Assembly (NCBI GenBank): GCA_951640165.1
Contig: OX621251.1
Coordinates: 23,274,893-23,338,892 of the forward strand
Length of the DNA stretch: 64,000 nt
Origin: Pseudoips prasinana
Taxonomy: Eukaryota > Arthropoda > Insecta > Lepidoptera > Nolidae
Direction of reading: 5' to 3'
In this document: positions 44,606 through 57,090 of the stretch, in pieces
Position numbering within the stretch: the stretch's first letter is position 1
How the letters are laid out: each line of letters opens with the position of its first letter
The notes under the pieces: model-generated
The model's database searches: none
What the model was told of the DNA's origin: nothing
What the model saw: only the letters and a program-made list of their open reading frames with translations
Made by a program: the position numbers and the translations under genes

Positions 44606-46426
44606 CATATCGGCTAACGCAGAATTCGTTGAACAAATCAATACAAGTTCCGGTATATACTTTAATCCGATTGGCGAAATTAAAATACGGGCAAGCTATT
44701 TAGATATAGTTACATTTATAGATACCTCTTATATTGAACCGCATATTCAGAACCTAAATTCGGTTATCGGTACCCTTAGATTTGTATGTCATCAAATCCA
44801 AATCGGTTATCGGTTAGATATCATGACATTGTTTCGGAATATTCAGCTATATCTCACCTAACAGAAAAGCGATCTAAACGAGCGGCGTGGATAGGTGGCA
44901 TTGGCTACCTCTCCAAAACTATTTTCGGTACTTTGGACGAGAACGATGGCATAAGGTATAATGAGGCCATACAAAATATACAAGATAACGAAAAAAGACT
45001 AGCTACGTTAATGAAAGAAAACATTTTAATTACTTCAACTACCTTGTCAAAATTTAATGACACATTACACATAATAAAAATTAATGAAGCCAGTCTTAAT
45101 CAAGCTATTGACAATTTCTCAGCACAATTAAAAAATATCACGGCACTCTCTCATGAGTTATACATTAAATCAAAAATCAACTCGATAGTTAATAGCTTAG
45201 AGGCATCCCTATTAGCTTTATCATTTCGATTAGAAGACCTCACCAACGCAATAATGTTCTGTAGTCAAAACACTCTACACCCAGCCGTGTTATCACCCGA
45301 ACAGCTATACGAAGAAATTGTCGATAACTTCAGATACTTACCTGTTGACCTTAGGCTACCTACACACTTATCTTTAAGCAATATGTATAGTTTAATGAAT
45401 TTGTCCAATGTAATATGTTATAGTGTTAGTAATAAGATTAATTTTATATTAAGATTACCCCTTGTGTCCCCTAAGGAATACAATCTTTATCATGTTATAG
45501 CATTACCTACTCCGCATAACAGTATTAAGCCTGATTCATTTAGTTATGTAATACCTTCAAATAAATACATAGCAATGACTAAAGACAAATCTGAATATTG
45601 TAACTTGGACTCGCTAAAGGAATGCAACGTAATGAATTTGCGCGAATACGTCTGTGATATCGCGACAGTGTACCCAACTAGTGCAAACCCAAGTTGTGAA
45701 AGTGAACTACTGTCAGGCGTAATAAGCGCTTTACCAGTGCAGTGTAAAACAGACTTTATCCACGGACAAATAGATTTATGGAAATCACTAAAGAATAACG
45801 CATGGATTTTTGTGCAGTCCCAAACTAATAGACTTTATGTTGAATGCCGTAGTCAGAAATTAGTAGACCTAAATATAATTGGTACTGGTATCTTAAGGAT
45901 CCCTGAAGGTTGTATAGCCTTCTGTAAGGGTACAAAATTTATACCTAAGTCTACCCCAATAAAAATAAATGTAACCGTAAGTCACTCAGATTTTAATATA
46001 ATTAATGATTCATGCTGTAATTTAGATAAGTTTAATGATGTAAGGAGTAGTGAGCCTCCATTAAAACTACAGGATATTGACTTAGATATCTTCACCAGAG
46101 AGACTAGATCGAAATTAGATTCTATGTCCAACAAAGCTGAAGAAATCCTGGCTAACCACCCTATCATAAAATATGAGACTCATTACTCTATCATGATTAG
46201 TTTAGTGATAGTTATAATTTCTTTATTTTGTATTTTTAAGTGTATTTGCTTTATTAAATCGCACAACCGTTTTATCCATCGCTTTCCTCTACTCCGCCGT
46301 CCCGCCTCAGTAGACCCTACCTTAGATCATCCTACAACTCCCGAACCAGTCATTCCATTGAAAACCCGGACAGTCCATCCTCAACCAGACAATATTCCAG
46401 CTCCTAGTATCAGAATGAACATATAA
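44606..46426 (+). pseudogene. Errantivirus env (baculovirus F-like fusion glycoprotein), frameshifted
   Basis: A splice acceptor (TATTACAG, ending 44605) opens a frame with no ATG that fits an env ectodomain start up to about 44780. The main frame (44786-46426) is shifted relative to it, so env is interrupted near 44770-44800. The main part has a furin-type RSKR site near residues 29-32, followed by a Gly-rich fusion-peptide-like stretch, a coiled-coil region, Cys-rich segments and one hydrophobic membrane segment near residues 470-490 with a cytoplasmic tail. F-like env is typical of errantiviruses. A candidate donor GTAAGT is at 38817 in the leader. Confidence 0.78.
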
Positions 46427-46482
46427 ATTAATTTCCTAAACATCGTTGAATTAACCCCGATGTTTAGTCTAGCCCCGGGAGG

Positions 46483-46673
46483 TGTTATATATTCCCGTTG
46501 CACCCTTTATTGCTTACCATGCATTCCTTCCCGCTAAATAAGTACTTTGTACATTACGTCTATTTCATGCACACGTCCATCCATCAGTCTCCATCATCCT
46601 CTCCTCAAAGACGGTTGTCTTAAAATTAAATAAAGTCTTTTTTAAAAACCCTATTCTACGGAGGCCTCTAACA
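46483..46673 (+). repeat. 3' LTR of the errantivirus
   Basis: The 191-bp partner of 38405-38595, preceded by a short purine run (CGGGAGG). Outer-element integrase sequence resumes immediately after the duplicated GAGC. Confidence 0.92.
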
Positions 46674-47599
46674 GAGCGTTTATGTATTGACTTTAAAGGT
46701 CCTGTCCCAAGCAAAACTATGAATCGGTATATACTCACCATTATAGACGAATATTCCAGATTCCCTTTTATCCATGTTCAGATATGAGTGCAAAGACGGT
46801 TATAAAACATTTAAATAATCTGTTTATGATGTTTGGTATGCCTGGCTATATACATTCAGACAGAGGGGCTGTCTTTTTATCTGCTGAAGTAAAAGAATAT
46901 CTGCACTCTCGTGGTATCGCCACGAGCAACACAACAGCATACAACCCGCAAGGAAACGGACAAGTTGAAAAGCTTAACTCAACGCTGTGGAAAGCCATAC
47001 AGTTGGGTTTACGTTCCCACAATTTGCCCATAGAGAGTTGGGAGAAAGTTCTTGATAACGCTCTTCATTCTATACGATCACTGCTTTGTACTACCATAAA
47101 CTGTTCACCGCATGAGAGGATGTTTAAACACTCCCGGAAATCGCCAAATGACACCTCGATTCCGACATGGCTTACAAGTGCCGGACGGGTCCTTGTCAAA
47201 CGCTGCGCTCGACCCATCAAGTACATGCCCTTAGTGGAAGAGGCTGATCTAATTGAAGTTACCCCTGATTATTCAATTACTAGACTGAGGGACGGCCGAG
47301 TAACAGCGGTGTCAAATCGTCACCTAGCTCCAATTGGAGATGAAGGAGAGAGAATTCGAGAGCTTGCAACTGATGAGAGTTCACGTGGCTCTGATCAGAT
47401 TTTAATACCTCAAGATGAGTCACCCGCAACAAGCATTAATCATGGCGAAACTTCATCACTCAAGACTGCGCCTGTTGCTGAACTCACTCTTTCACCTGGA
47501 GTCGTCTCACTACAACCTGCGTTACAGCCAGAGGTTGATATTAGAAGATCTGGGTGTATTAGAAGACCACCTGCTCATTTACAAGACTACAGTCTCTAA
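46674..47599 (+). pseudogene. Integrase end of the outer Ty3/gypsy pol
   Basis: Sequence resumes right after the inner 3' LTR with the integrase core: CIDFKGPVPS, then IIDEYSRFPF. A frame change at about 46765-46775 is followed by VIKHLNNLFMMFGMPGYIHS, DRGAVFL and NPQGNGQVEKLNSTLWKAI, which supply the DDE core, and a C-terminal domain ending at 47599 just before the 3' LTR. Confidence 0.85.
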
Positions 47600-47615
47600 G
47601 CAAAGCGGTGGAGAA

Positions 47616-47773
47616 TGATATGAAACTCATTACCTAAATATTTAGATAATCCTCCTTTTATAGTCTTCTCTATGATGATGTTTGATAGATAAATATTCGT
47701 GTCACAGTTGTCAACAATTTTAGTCAATTAAAGCCTATAATAATGTTTTCAGGCGATTCATAGTTTTATTTCA
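47616..47773 (+). repeat. 3' LTR of the outer Ty3/gypsy element
   Basis: The 158-bp copy follows a purine-rich tract (AGCGGTGGAGAA), a plausible polypurine primer for plus-strand synthesis, and is followed directly by the target duplication TGTAG. Confidence 0.92.
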
Positions 47774-47779
47774 TGTAGC

Positions 47780-48750
47780 GTTACAATTGAGTGACCTAAA
47801 GTAAATGGAATATGAAAGTGGGATTCATTCAGATTCCGTTTATACAAAACGATATTGTAACAATTTTCTCACAAATCTAGATATTATGTTTATAGAGAGA
47901 TTCTTATTCAGACTTTTTAGTAAACAGAAATTTTTATCTTTTCAATATTTGTCCAAAGTATATTTCTCCGTAATATTAAAATTTGGAAGCCGTACCATCT
48001 GGTGCGATCGGCAACACCTCTGACCGCGATAATTGTTCGTTTGCAAGCAAAGTATGCTTTGTAAAATTCAATATCTTACAATTTCAGATCTTTAATTAAA
48101 TATAATTATAAAAATAACCATTTAATTATAAGTTTCCATAATTATTCTAGTTGGCACTTTCATATATACATAGTACTCGGTGGTTGGCACTAGAAGAACT
48201 AGGTTTAATTATTGACTTGATGGGAATTGAATATATACACAATATGCTTAAAACCTTGGACAAAATACTTCGAACAGTCATCCAACTTATTTACGCAGAA
48301 CAATATTTCTCTAACGAGAAAATTTCACTCAATTTAACTATATATTGTATTTATTGCTTTGATATCAAAATAAAACCAATAAATAATTTTATTAATTTTT
48401 GAAAAGGTCAAAGTAGGAGGCAGTGTTCCTTTTTTTATGTTCAGAACAATCTTCTATTTTTCCAATCACAATCACGTTCATTCAACAAATCATTCACAAA
48501 AAGTCAAATCCGAAAAGTTGAATTGTCATAATTCGCAATATTATTTTTTGATTTCTTTAAAAAATATTTATTTCTGTATTTCTTCAGTAACTAAACTGAT
48601 TTAAAGGTAAGATTACTGGACAATAATAATTCGCTATTTGTGTAGAACTTCAATAAATCTGTTGAATGTATTTGATTTAATATGTGATTGGTTTGGAAAC
48701 AGTAAATATTATTACGTAGTTGAATACAAATGACGAGCGCGTGTTTTGTA
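47780..48750. other. AT-rich DNA upstream of the FKBP8-like start codon
   Basis: Contains the 5' region of the FKBP8-like gene. No TATA box or other clear core element stands out, and the small open frames lack family features. Confidence 0.4.
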
Positions 48751-48751
48751 G

Positions 48752-51700
48752 ATGAGCGAAGGAGAAGGTAGTTTGGTGGATAAGTCTGAGAGCAGCTCGT
48801 TTGAGGACCTGGCTGCAGCGGCGGCCCATGAGATTGAGGAAGCTAAACTTGCAGAGGCAGCCGCGGCTAAGGAGAAATCTGAGGACACAAAAACTGATGA
48901 GTGGCAGGATGTCCTGGGCTCAGGCGCGTTACTTAAAAAGGTCAGAGGTCAACATGAGACTGTTTGATTTTTAATATCATTGATGATTGTCATACATATT
49001 AATTAATTAATATGTATGACAATCATGGGGCTCTCCTTGACCATCATGCAAAATATTCGAATGTTTGTGTGTCCAAACTCCAAAGCGACCAAATCTATGT
49101 AAAAAATATTTGAATAACAAAGAAAAGTTAAATGTTATGGCAAATCAGTTATATTTTTTTGTAGCCTTGCCAAGTGCCAACTCATTTTATTGAGATAATT
49201 TTTATTAAGTAGGTACTTTGTATAGTATGCATTTATAATGAATCATCCAAAATGGATATAAACAATGATCATCTGTAGGATAAGATATAATGATAAAACT
49301 ATATTATTATTCAACGAGTATATACTTATTCCATAGTAGTTTTATGTTTTAATAACAATAATATGTCATTTATTATGAAATAACACAACGTAGTGGAATG
49401 TCTTCTGGATTGTCCTATTTAATACAGCAGAATGTCTAATTTAAGGATATTAGTCTTACAAGGGATCGGCCCAGCACTGGACCATTTTACATTTTCTTAG
49501 AAGGTGCATGACTTAATAATATTTATATTTTTGCTACAATTTCAATTGCACAAGATATAGATAACAATGTGACATCTTGTGATACTTATATTTATATCTC
49601 AATGTAATTTAGAGGCTGCAGTATAGACTAGAGTACCTTAAATTTGTATCGCAAAAGTATGCATAATATAATATTCAGGGATGGGGTAGCACACCCAAAT
49701 GAAATGTTATTTGATTTAAGGTTAAATTTATCCACAGATACTAAAAGTTGGTGAAGAATCAACAGGTCTGCGAGCACATAGAAGTGATATTTGCAGAATA
49801 AGTTATGAACTGAAGATAAAAGATACAGATCATGTAATAGAAAAAAGGGACAATGTAAAAATATACTTGGGTGACAGTGAGGTGAGTTGGAATTCAAATT
49901 CAATTCAAGTATATTTAGTGTAAACTTCATACTAAAGTCACTTTAGCTTTCATAATCAAGATATTATAGACAGTCTGAGCTTAGCTTTAGCTAGTCTTCT
50001 GTCTGTTATAAAGTACTCCCTTTACAAGCAGGTTAGTTAAGCAAATAAGGCAAAGCTTGTTATGTATTCTTACCGAGTGTAGGTAAGGTACAAATCATTA
50101 TAAAAATAAATTTTACTTATTCATTAATATGTATTTTAGAAAAAAATTGTAACTATTTGGAGTTATTAATAGCAAATTTGATATCATTGACTAGTGAGAT
50201 ATTAATCAAATCAGATGAATTTATTGATGTTTTTAGAAATATGCAACCAACTTCATCAACATTTCTTTATAATATGAAATTAGTTTGATCATTATAAATA
50301 TTTGAACTTATATTTGATAATTATTGTTATCAGGGTATTGACTTTCAGTTTGTCGCTTAATGGAAATTACTATCTAATCTGGGATCTGTCATTGATAATG
50401 TATGTACAAAAACGAAGTGTTTAAGTCAACAATCTGGGGTGCTTCAGATAGCTATAAAGATATGCTATCAGTGTTCTATATAAGAGGGAATTTCTTTATT
50501 GTTTTGCTGTTGGAAGTTCATAATATTGAAATTATGGTTGGTATAGAACACAAATTTGGCAGTATAAACCAGATTTTATTATTATTTTAAAAAGACAATT
50601 TTCGCACTAGTGAAATGAATACCTGTATCCATATTATCCTATCCTATACTTTACAAATATAATTGACAAACGCCAAGCACACTCAGACTCAGAACCACTA
50701 TGTATGGATCACATAAATTGTATACATAGGACATGGAAATGGTAAGGCGACTTGTCTTAAAAACAGGTGGCTCAAAGGAAATAAATCTCCAGTTTGTCTT
50801 AACAGAAATTAACAATGGGATGCAAACATACTGTGGATAGACAAGGATAGTTGTAATTATTAAGTATTAAAATGCCAATTTAGAATATTTTGGCATTGGT
50901 ACAATAAATAAGCAAATTACTAACAAAAATCAGTTCTTGTCATTACTAAATTTTATTTACGAATTAAATACAATGTTGTCATAAAATTTTCAACACATTT
51001 TATTTAATTACTAGCTGTGCCCCGCGGTTTTGCCCGCGTAAAATTTTATAAATTATCACAGCTCCTCCCCCGTAGGCGATAGCGTGATAATATGTAGCCT
51101 ATTGTTGACCTGACCTCTTAGTAATATTCATGCAAAATTTGAAGTAAATCCATGCAGTAATTTTTGAGTTTAGCCCGGACATACATACAGACAAACAGAC
51201 ACACAGACAAAAATTCTAAAAACTATATTTTTGGCTTCGATATCGATTGTAGAACACGCCCCAAGTATCCTTTTTAAAAAATATTCAAAGTACAGTTTTG
51301 ACTTTCCTACGATTTTATTATATGTATAGATTAAATACACACATGATATACAAACACATTATAGGATTCAACAAAATTTAATATATCCAAATATGCTAGG
51401 CTGTTTTCAACCTTATTTCAATAAGAATGGATCATAATCAAAACTGACGTGAGGAGCTAACATAGTGAAAAACTGTAATAAGTAACTCATGTAATATTAT
51501 GTTGTATGTCGTCAATATAAAATGAATGCGAGTCACATTCGCCTTGATGATGATCTCCTGAAGGGATTGAAACTGTTGGCCAAAACCAAAATAAAATTAA
51601 TTACGTGAGTTACCCGTTACAGAGTTTTACTGAGAACAGTGTTGTCCATTCACAATTATTATGGGCCTGTTGGCGTGGTTGGCAAATGCTTGCTTTTCAC

Positions 51701-54700
51701 GCCGGAGGTCGTAGGTTCGATTCCCAACTAGGGCAGATATTTGTGTGCATGAACATGTCTGCTTGTCCTGAGGCTGAGTGTAATTATTTATATAAGTCTG
51801 TATTAACAAAAGAAAAGTATATGTAGTATATCAGTTATGGTTTCCACAGTACAAGCTCTGCTTAGTTTGGGATCAGATGGCCGTGTGTAAATAATGTCCC
51901 ATGATATTTTTATTATTATCATTTTGTCCCACTAATATGGTAGTGGGTATGGTTTCCGCCCTCAGTCCCGAAATGGACCATTCTACATTCATTCACAATG
52001 ATTTAATAAGTCTTCATACCGCAAACTAATATGGCGATTTATACAACGAAGTAGAACAGAGAACATAATTTCTACTTGAAAGAAATAAATACATTTAATA
52101 GACACGTTGCTGCTATATAACACCAATTAAATCTTTATTGTTTAAAAACACATAACTTCAACTTTATTGATTTGAATACGACTATTTCGAAAGAATTGCC
52201 GAAGGCGCCTCTCAATCAACAGAAAATCGCGTTAACTGCTTGGAAAATCATACAGTCAAATTGGAAACACTCTGGAAAAACTCAAACGTAACTTAAGAAA
52301 ACTCTTCAATCGTGCAAAAAACACGAGAAGTGAAGAAGATTGGGACAGATACAAAAGCGCCCAATACCACTACAAAAAACGCATAAGGTACCGCAAAGGA
52401 GAATCTTGGCGACGCTTCTGCGAAAACATAAAAAGTACCAACGAGGCTTCAAGAGTGAAAAAACTACTATCCCAGGATGATCAACGCACTCTGGGCTCAC
52501 TCAAAAAGCAAGATGGTACATATGCCACCTCTGACGAAGAAATAAGCAAAATACTTATTGAAACACACTTCCCAGGCTGTCATATATCTGATAACATCGA
52601 CTGGGAAACATCTGTGGAAAACAAACCGAACCCAGTAGACTGGAAAACTGCTGATGAAATAGTAACAACAGACAGAATTACATGGGCAATAAAAAGTTTC
52701 CTTCCATTTAAGTCAGGAGGCTTGGATGAAATATTCCCAGCACTACTTCAATGGGGATATAAAACCTTAACGCCCCACCTACTAACAATATACAAAGCCT
52801 GTATTGCACATCACTACATTCCTCGTCAGTGGAGGGAAGTGAAGGTCATCTTCCTTCCCAAACCGGGAAAAACCGACTACACCCTGGCGAAATCATACAG
52901 ACCAATCAGTCTAACATCGTTCCTGCTAAAGTCTCTAGAAAGACTGGTAGACAGATACCTCAGAGACGGAGCACTACAACGCACACCACTACACCGACAA
53001 CAACATGCCTATAGAACAGGAAAATCAACAGATTCGGCCCTGCACTCAGTAGTAGGAACTATAGAGACAGCCCTAACTGACAAATTGATGACACTAGGAG
53101 CTTTCATTGACATTGAAGGAGCTTTTGACAAAACAAAATTCTGTAGCATAAAGCACTCGCTTGCCAAATTCGGAGTGGATCAAACCACCAGTGGCTGGAT
53201 TGACAACCTCCTAAGGCTGAGAGCTATAAGGTTTACAGTAAACTCCACCACAAGAGGCATCGTAGCAAAAGGGTGTCCCCAAGGTGGGGTGCTCTCCCCC
53301 CTACTATGGAATATAGTGGTGGATGACCTAATACGATGCCTAAACCAAAGATGCTACTACACTGTTGGCTATGCCGACGACATCACGATTCTGATAAAAG
53401 GCAACTCGGAAAACATAGTATGTAACCTTATGCAGTCCGCCTTCAAAATCGTGCAAAAATGGTGCGACCAACACGAACTAACGGTTAACCCAAAGAAAAC
53501 GGAATTGGTTCTATTCACAAACAAGAGACAACCAAACATCTCGGACCTACCCAAATTGTTTGGCACCGAACTGACCCTCTCCACTGAGGTTAAATACCTA
53601 GGGATAACGCTTGATAGCAAGCTTAACTGGAACAAACACATGGAAGTGAAAATTGACAAGGCCCGAACGACCTTCTGGCAATGTAGAAGACTTATAGGGA
53701 AAAAGTGGGGCCTAAGACCATCCATGACCCTATGGCTCTACAAAATGTTAATACTCCCCATGATAACGTATGGTGCCGTTGTGTGGTGGCCCAGAACACA
53801 GTTAAGCACGGCAAAAACAAAACTCCAGAGCTTCCAAAGACTAGCATGCTTAGCAACTACCGGCAGCATGAGAACGACTTCCACAGCTGCACTAGAGGCC
53901 CTACTAAATCTCAGACCATTGCACCTGGTTATCCAACAAGAGGCCGCAGCCACAGCCATAAGGCTCAGCAAAACTGGCCTGTGGAAGCAAAATTGTAGGG
54001 AAAATCACACGCGCATCATGGATGAAATTAAGAAGACGCTCCCAATGATGGACGCTATATGTGACATAATCCCTAAAACCTTCATATTTGGGAAGCCAAG
54101 GACAGCTCTGGCACAAATGAAGTTCGGATATATACTGATGGTTCAAAAACAAACAAAGGCACAGGAGCCGGCGTCTTCTCCAACGACCTCAACATTAACA
54201 TATCAACAACACTTAGTAGTCTAAATTCTATCTTCCAAGCGGAATGCGTGGGAATAACACTAGCAGCAACAGCAGTCAAGTCTCGAGATCTGCATGGTAA
54301 ATCCATACGCATAATCTCAGACAGTGCCTCTGTGCTTCAAGCCTTAAAGAGCAACCAATTCAACAGTGGACTCATTCTGGAGTGCCATGGTGCGCTTGAA
54401 AAGATCTCAACAACCAACAAGGTCACAATACAGTGGATAAGAGGGCACAGTGGATCTCTAGGAAATGACACTGCGGACCAGCTGGCAAGAAAGGGATCGG
54501 AAACGACAACAATGGGACCTGAACCCATTGTACCCATACCCTATAACCAACTGAAAACATGGCTGTGTGAAAAAACCACACAAGAACATGAAAAAGAGTG
54601 GATAGATCTGGAATCATGCAGACAGACAAAAGAGTTTCTACCATCTCTGAACAAACGCCTGTCGCGTAATCTATTACACCTGAACAGGAAGGCTCTACGC

Positions 54701-56906
54701 ATGGTGATAGGCACAATTACCGGACACTGCACGCTAAACAAACACCTCTTCAAGATTGGCGTCACGGACAGCCCCCTGTGCAGAGGGTGCATTGAAAATG
54801 AAGAAACACCAGCACACGTACTGCTACACTGCAAGAGCGTCGCTTACCAACGGGCAAAGTTCCTGAATGATCCGAAGACACTGCAGGAGGCCCTCAAGCC
54901 AGGCTTTCGTGGTCTCCTGGACTTCTGGATGGAACTAAAATGGTTCGAGTAGCCAAACAAGTATCACGCACAATGGCCCAATTGGGAGGCTAAGTGCGGA
55001 AACCTATCGCCCAACTAACTAACAGTCAAATTAAAGACTTCCTCGATTAAAAAGAAATGGCTAGTTAACACAATCATTGTAGATTGTAGTTAAAAACTGG
55101 TTTCTATTGAAATAAGCAATGGAGAAGAAAATCAATCTGTCAAGTTTCTTTTATGAATTTTCAACTTTATCACATAAGCCTAAGGTTCACTTACAATTGG
55201 GGATATTTGACAGATTGGGGTAGCTTGATGTGCTGGCCACTGTACGTTAATATTATATAAATAAATAAACTGGATAGGTAATCGAATCAGTTCCTTTTTA
55301 GAAAAAATCCTCTTAATATTTCTTGTATATTTTATCATATGTGTACATGAATTATTAAATAAATTAGTAAACTTTATAGATTATCGAAATAGGTCATACA
55401 TTCGTCGTGGTATCTAAACTATATAAAAATATTATTAGCCTTGTCCTGTCCTGTTCAGCATTGTGCTACAGATAAATAGCGCTGATAGTTAAAATGATAT
55501 CTAAGTAACTATTAAAATTTAACTAATAGTAATATAGTATGTAGTATATGTAATTTATCTAATATGACGTAGAAAACTCTCAGATTTTTTGCAATGATAC
55601 CAGTGCGTACCGTTTCTATACTTGTGTACACTGACAACTACCCCATCTCTGTTCTTATTCTTCTGGTGGTGGCTATTTCCAGTCTCCGGAGGTCCTGGTA
55701 ACACTGCGTACAGTGATGAACTATTGTGCTCGCCGCTCCAACTAAACTTCCCTGTCTAATCCTGCAACATAGAAAAATTGCAGAATCTTTTTGGCATGAG
55801 TATCGATAACATCGTCCGGGTGCATGAAGTGTTGGCCCAGGACGGTGTTACGTTTATGCATCAGTGGTTCACAGTGGCAGAGCAGGTGTAGAGGTGTTAC
55901 GTCCGCGATATTGCAAAACCTACACACTCTATATTCTCCGATGCCCACCGTAGTCAGGTGTTTCCTGAGACGGCAATGTCCCGTTAACACCCTAGTTATG
56001 ATGCATAAATTCCTCCTATTAAGCGCGAGGACTTCATTTGCAGTTTTGCGGTCGTAGCCCTTGATAGCTTTTTTGGAGTCAGTTAAACCTGGAAGTTTGT
56101 GCCAGCGTTTAATACATTCCTGTTGGCAATGGTTCCTTAGGGTGACTTGGACTGTGCTTTTTGGTATTCCGCATATCGGCTCAGAGCCGTATTGGACCAA
56201 TTTAGCTCTAGCCCGTGCAAGTCTTTTTGCAGGTTGGCTTCTGCACATACAATGATGGCATAAAGCTCTGCCTCGAAAATTAAGGCGTATTTTCCCAGAT
56301 TTTGACTGGCTTTGAATCTAGGTCGCTCCCCAAACACTCCACAGCCTACGTCATTTCCTACTTGGGAACCATCGGTGTACTAAATTAGGCTTCCTTTCTT
56401 CCAGGATATTTTGTTGTTAGTCCAGTTGTCCGTGGAAGGTATCTCCACACAATATTTCCTGGTGCTGTTATATTGTGGGAAACTATCTCTGTTACTCCAT
56501 ACTCCAATCCCTGCCTAGGTTACCTGGAAGAGATCACATTTAGTGATAAGGCCGCCAATTGTACAATTTTTTAAACGTATGTAATTGTATTCTTGTATCC
56601 TGTAATGATTTGGTGTACAATAAAGAGTTATCTTAAATTGTAGATACTACAAGGGCTGGATTTAGCAGTAACATTGATGTACAAAGGTGAAGAATGTCTG
56701 CTTCAAATTGCTCCTCGATTTGCTTACGGCGACACCGGTTTGAAGACAGGCGAGAGTCTTGGCTTAGTTGGACAAGTCGATGGTCCCAAATACGATGGAC
56801 CTTTCATAGACCAAGATACATGGCTAGAAGCTCGCTTGGAACTACATGATTGGGCTGAAGAACCTGAACATGAGACCCTATCGATAGCTGAGCGCATGGA
56901 AATTGG
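48752..56906 (+). CDS. Fkbp8: FKBP8-like immunophilin, 5' part (first three coding exons)
   Basis: Exons 48752-48940, 49738-49881 and 56644-56906 join in phase and give 198 codons; the last ends in phase 2, so the gene continues beyond the window. Exon 1 encodes an acidic, Ala-rich N-terminus ending in DEWQDVLGSGALLKK, the entry to the FKBP domain of the FKBP8/FKBP38 family. Exon 2 has the domain start (ILKVGEESTG, SYELKIKDT). Exon 3 has QGLDLAVTLMYKGEECLL, IAPRFAYGD and LEARLELHDW, and then SIAERMEIG, the start of the linker to TPR repeats. Family members are tail-anchored in mitochondrial or ER membranes, but those exons are outside. Drosophila has an FKBP8 homologue (zda). Intron 2 is 6.8 kb and holds two LINE fragments. 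Confidence 0.88.
48983..49026. repeat. Perfect 44-bp palindrome
   Basis: ATGATTGTCATACATATTAATT is followed directly by its exact inverse with no spacer, 42 bp after the exon 1 donor of the FKBP8-like gene. Confidence 0.9.
49882..51007. other. Start of the long intron 2 of the FKBP8-like gene
   Basis: AT-rich intronic DNA without recognisable repeats or genes; repeat families begin at 51008. Confidence 0.4.
51008..51335 (+). repeat. Dispersed repeat, 'ctagctgtgccc' family
   Basis: CTAGCTGTGCCCCGCGGTTT, then TCCTCCCCCGTAGGCGATAG and TAGCCCGGACATACATACAG. This is the intact-looking copy of the family seen inverted at 31795-32110. Confidence 0.75.
51663..51913 (+). repeat. tRNA-derived SINE, near full length
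   Basis: A box GGCGTGGTTGGCAAATGC, B box GTAGGTTCGATTCCC, a body with GCATGAACATGTCTGCTTGT and a tail with AGTACAAGCTCTGCTTAGTT. Lies in intron 2 of the FKBP8-like gene. Confidence 0.78.
52200..54960 (+). pseudogene. LINE with reverse transcriptase and RNase H, 5'-truncated
   Basis: The frame from about 52290 (read through the ATG at 52455) to about 54120 is a non-LTR reverse transcriptase: SFLPFKSGGLDEIFP, AKSYRPISLTSFLLKSLERL, GAFIDIEGAFDK, GCPQGGVLSPLLWNIV, then the catalytic GYADDITIL. After a frame change near 54110-54125, the frame to 54952 encodes RNase H (IYTDGSKTNKGTGAG, IISDSASVLQAL, QWIRGHSGSLGNDTADQLAR) and a CCHC-like knuckle (CRGCIENEETPAHVLLHC). RT plus RNase H suggests the I, R1/LOA or related clades. 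The endonuclease and ORF1 are absent. Confidence 0.85.
55742..56510 (-). pseudogene. LINE 3' fragment (RNase H and zinc knuckle)
   Basis: The minus strand encodes RNase H remnants (VGNDVGCGVFGERPRF, ALIFEAELYAIIVCAE) in shifted frames, then LCIITRVLTGHCRLRKHL and CRFCNIADVTPLHLLCHC ending at 55742. It is the same organisation as the LINE at 52200-54960 but a different, more diverged family and opposite orientation. Confidence 0.75.
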
Positions 56907-56999
56907 GTAAGATAAAAATAATAATGAGAGACTCTGATACTTTGGTTTATTTACGATTAAAGCCATCATAAAAGCAGCTAGAACTCCGCATCTGGACAA

Positions 57000-57090
57000 A
57001 ATCCTCCCCATCTATTATGGCATAGCCACCGATATGCTATAATCACCACGCTTGGCACACGGGTTGGCGATCGCAGTATGTTGGTCATAG
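57000..57090. repeat. Left half of a dispersed repeat split by the foldback element
   Basis: CCATCTATTATGGCATAGCC, then CACGCTTGGCACACGGGTTG and TGGTCATAG. It resumes after 59589 with TGGTCATAGTACTCGGAAAG and CTGCTGCCCGTCCTCTG. Confidence 0.75.

Larger units (their letters stand above)
38405..46673 (+). mobile_element. Endogenous errantivirus (gag-pol-env Ty3/gypsy), nested
   Basis: LTRs of 191 bp (38405-38595 and 46483-46673) differ at two bases, begin TGTTA and end TAACA, and are flanked by the 4-bp repeat GAGC (38401-38404 and 46674-46677). Gag, pol and env are in the same orientation as the host element. Four-base duplications and a spliced env are typical of errantiviruses. All three genes carry a lesion, so this copy appears inactive. 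Confidence 0.93.
35440..47773 (+). mobile_element. Ty3/gypsy retrotransposon (outer), split by an errantivirus
   Basis: LTRs of 158 bp (35440-35597 and 47616-47773) differ at one base and are flanked by the 5-bp direct repeat TGTAG (35435-35439 and 47774-47778). Without the inner element (38405-46673) and its 4-bp duplication the element is about 4 kb. Gag and pol share one frame with no env. The single LTR difference implies recent insertion, yet the coding region has a stop, a frameshift and the nested insertion. Confidence 0.93.

Noticed and set aside
51605..51826. 73-residue frame with a Cys/Gly-rich look
   Set aside because: It lies across a tRNA-derived SINE, including its A and B boxes.
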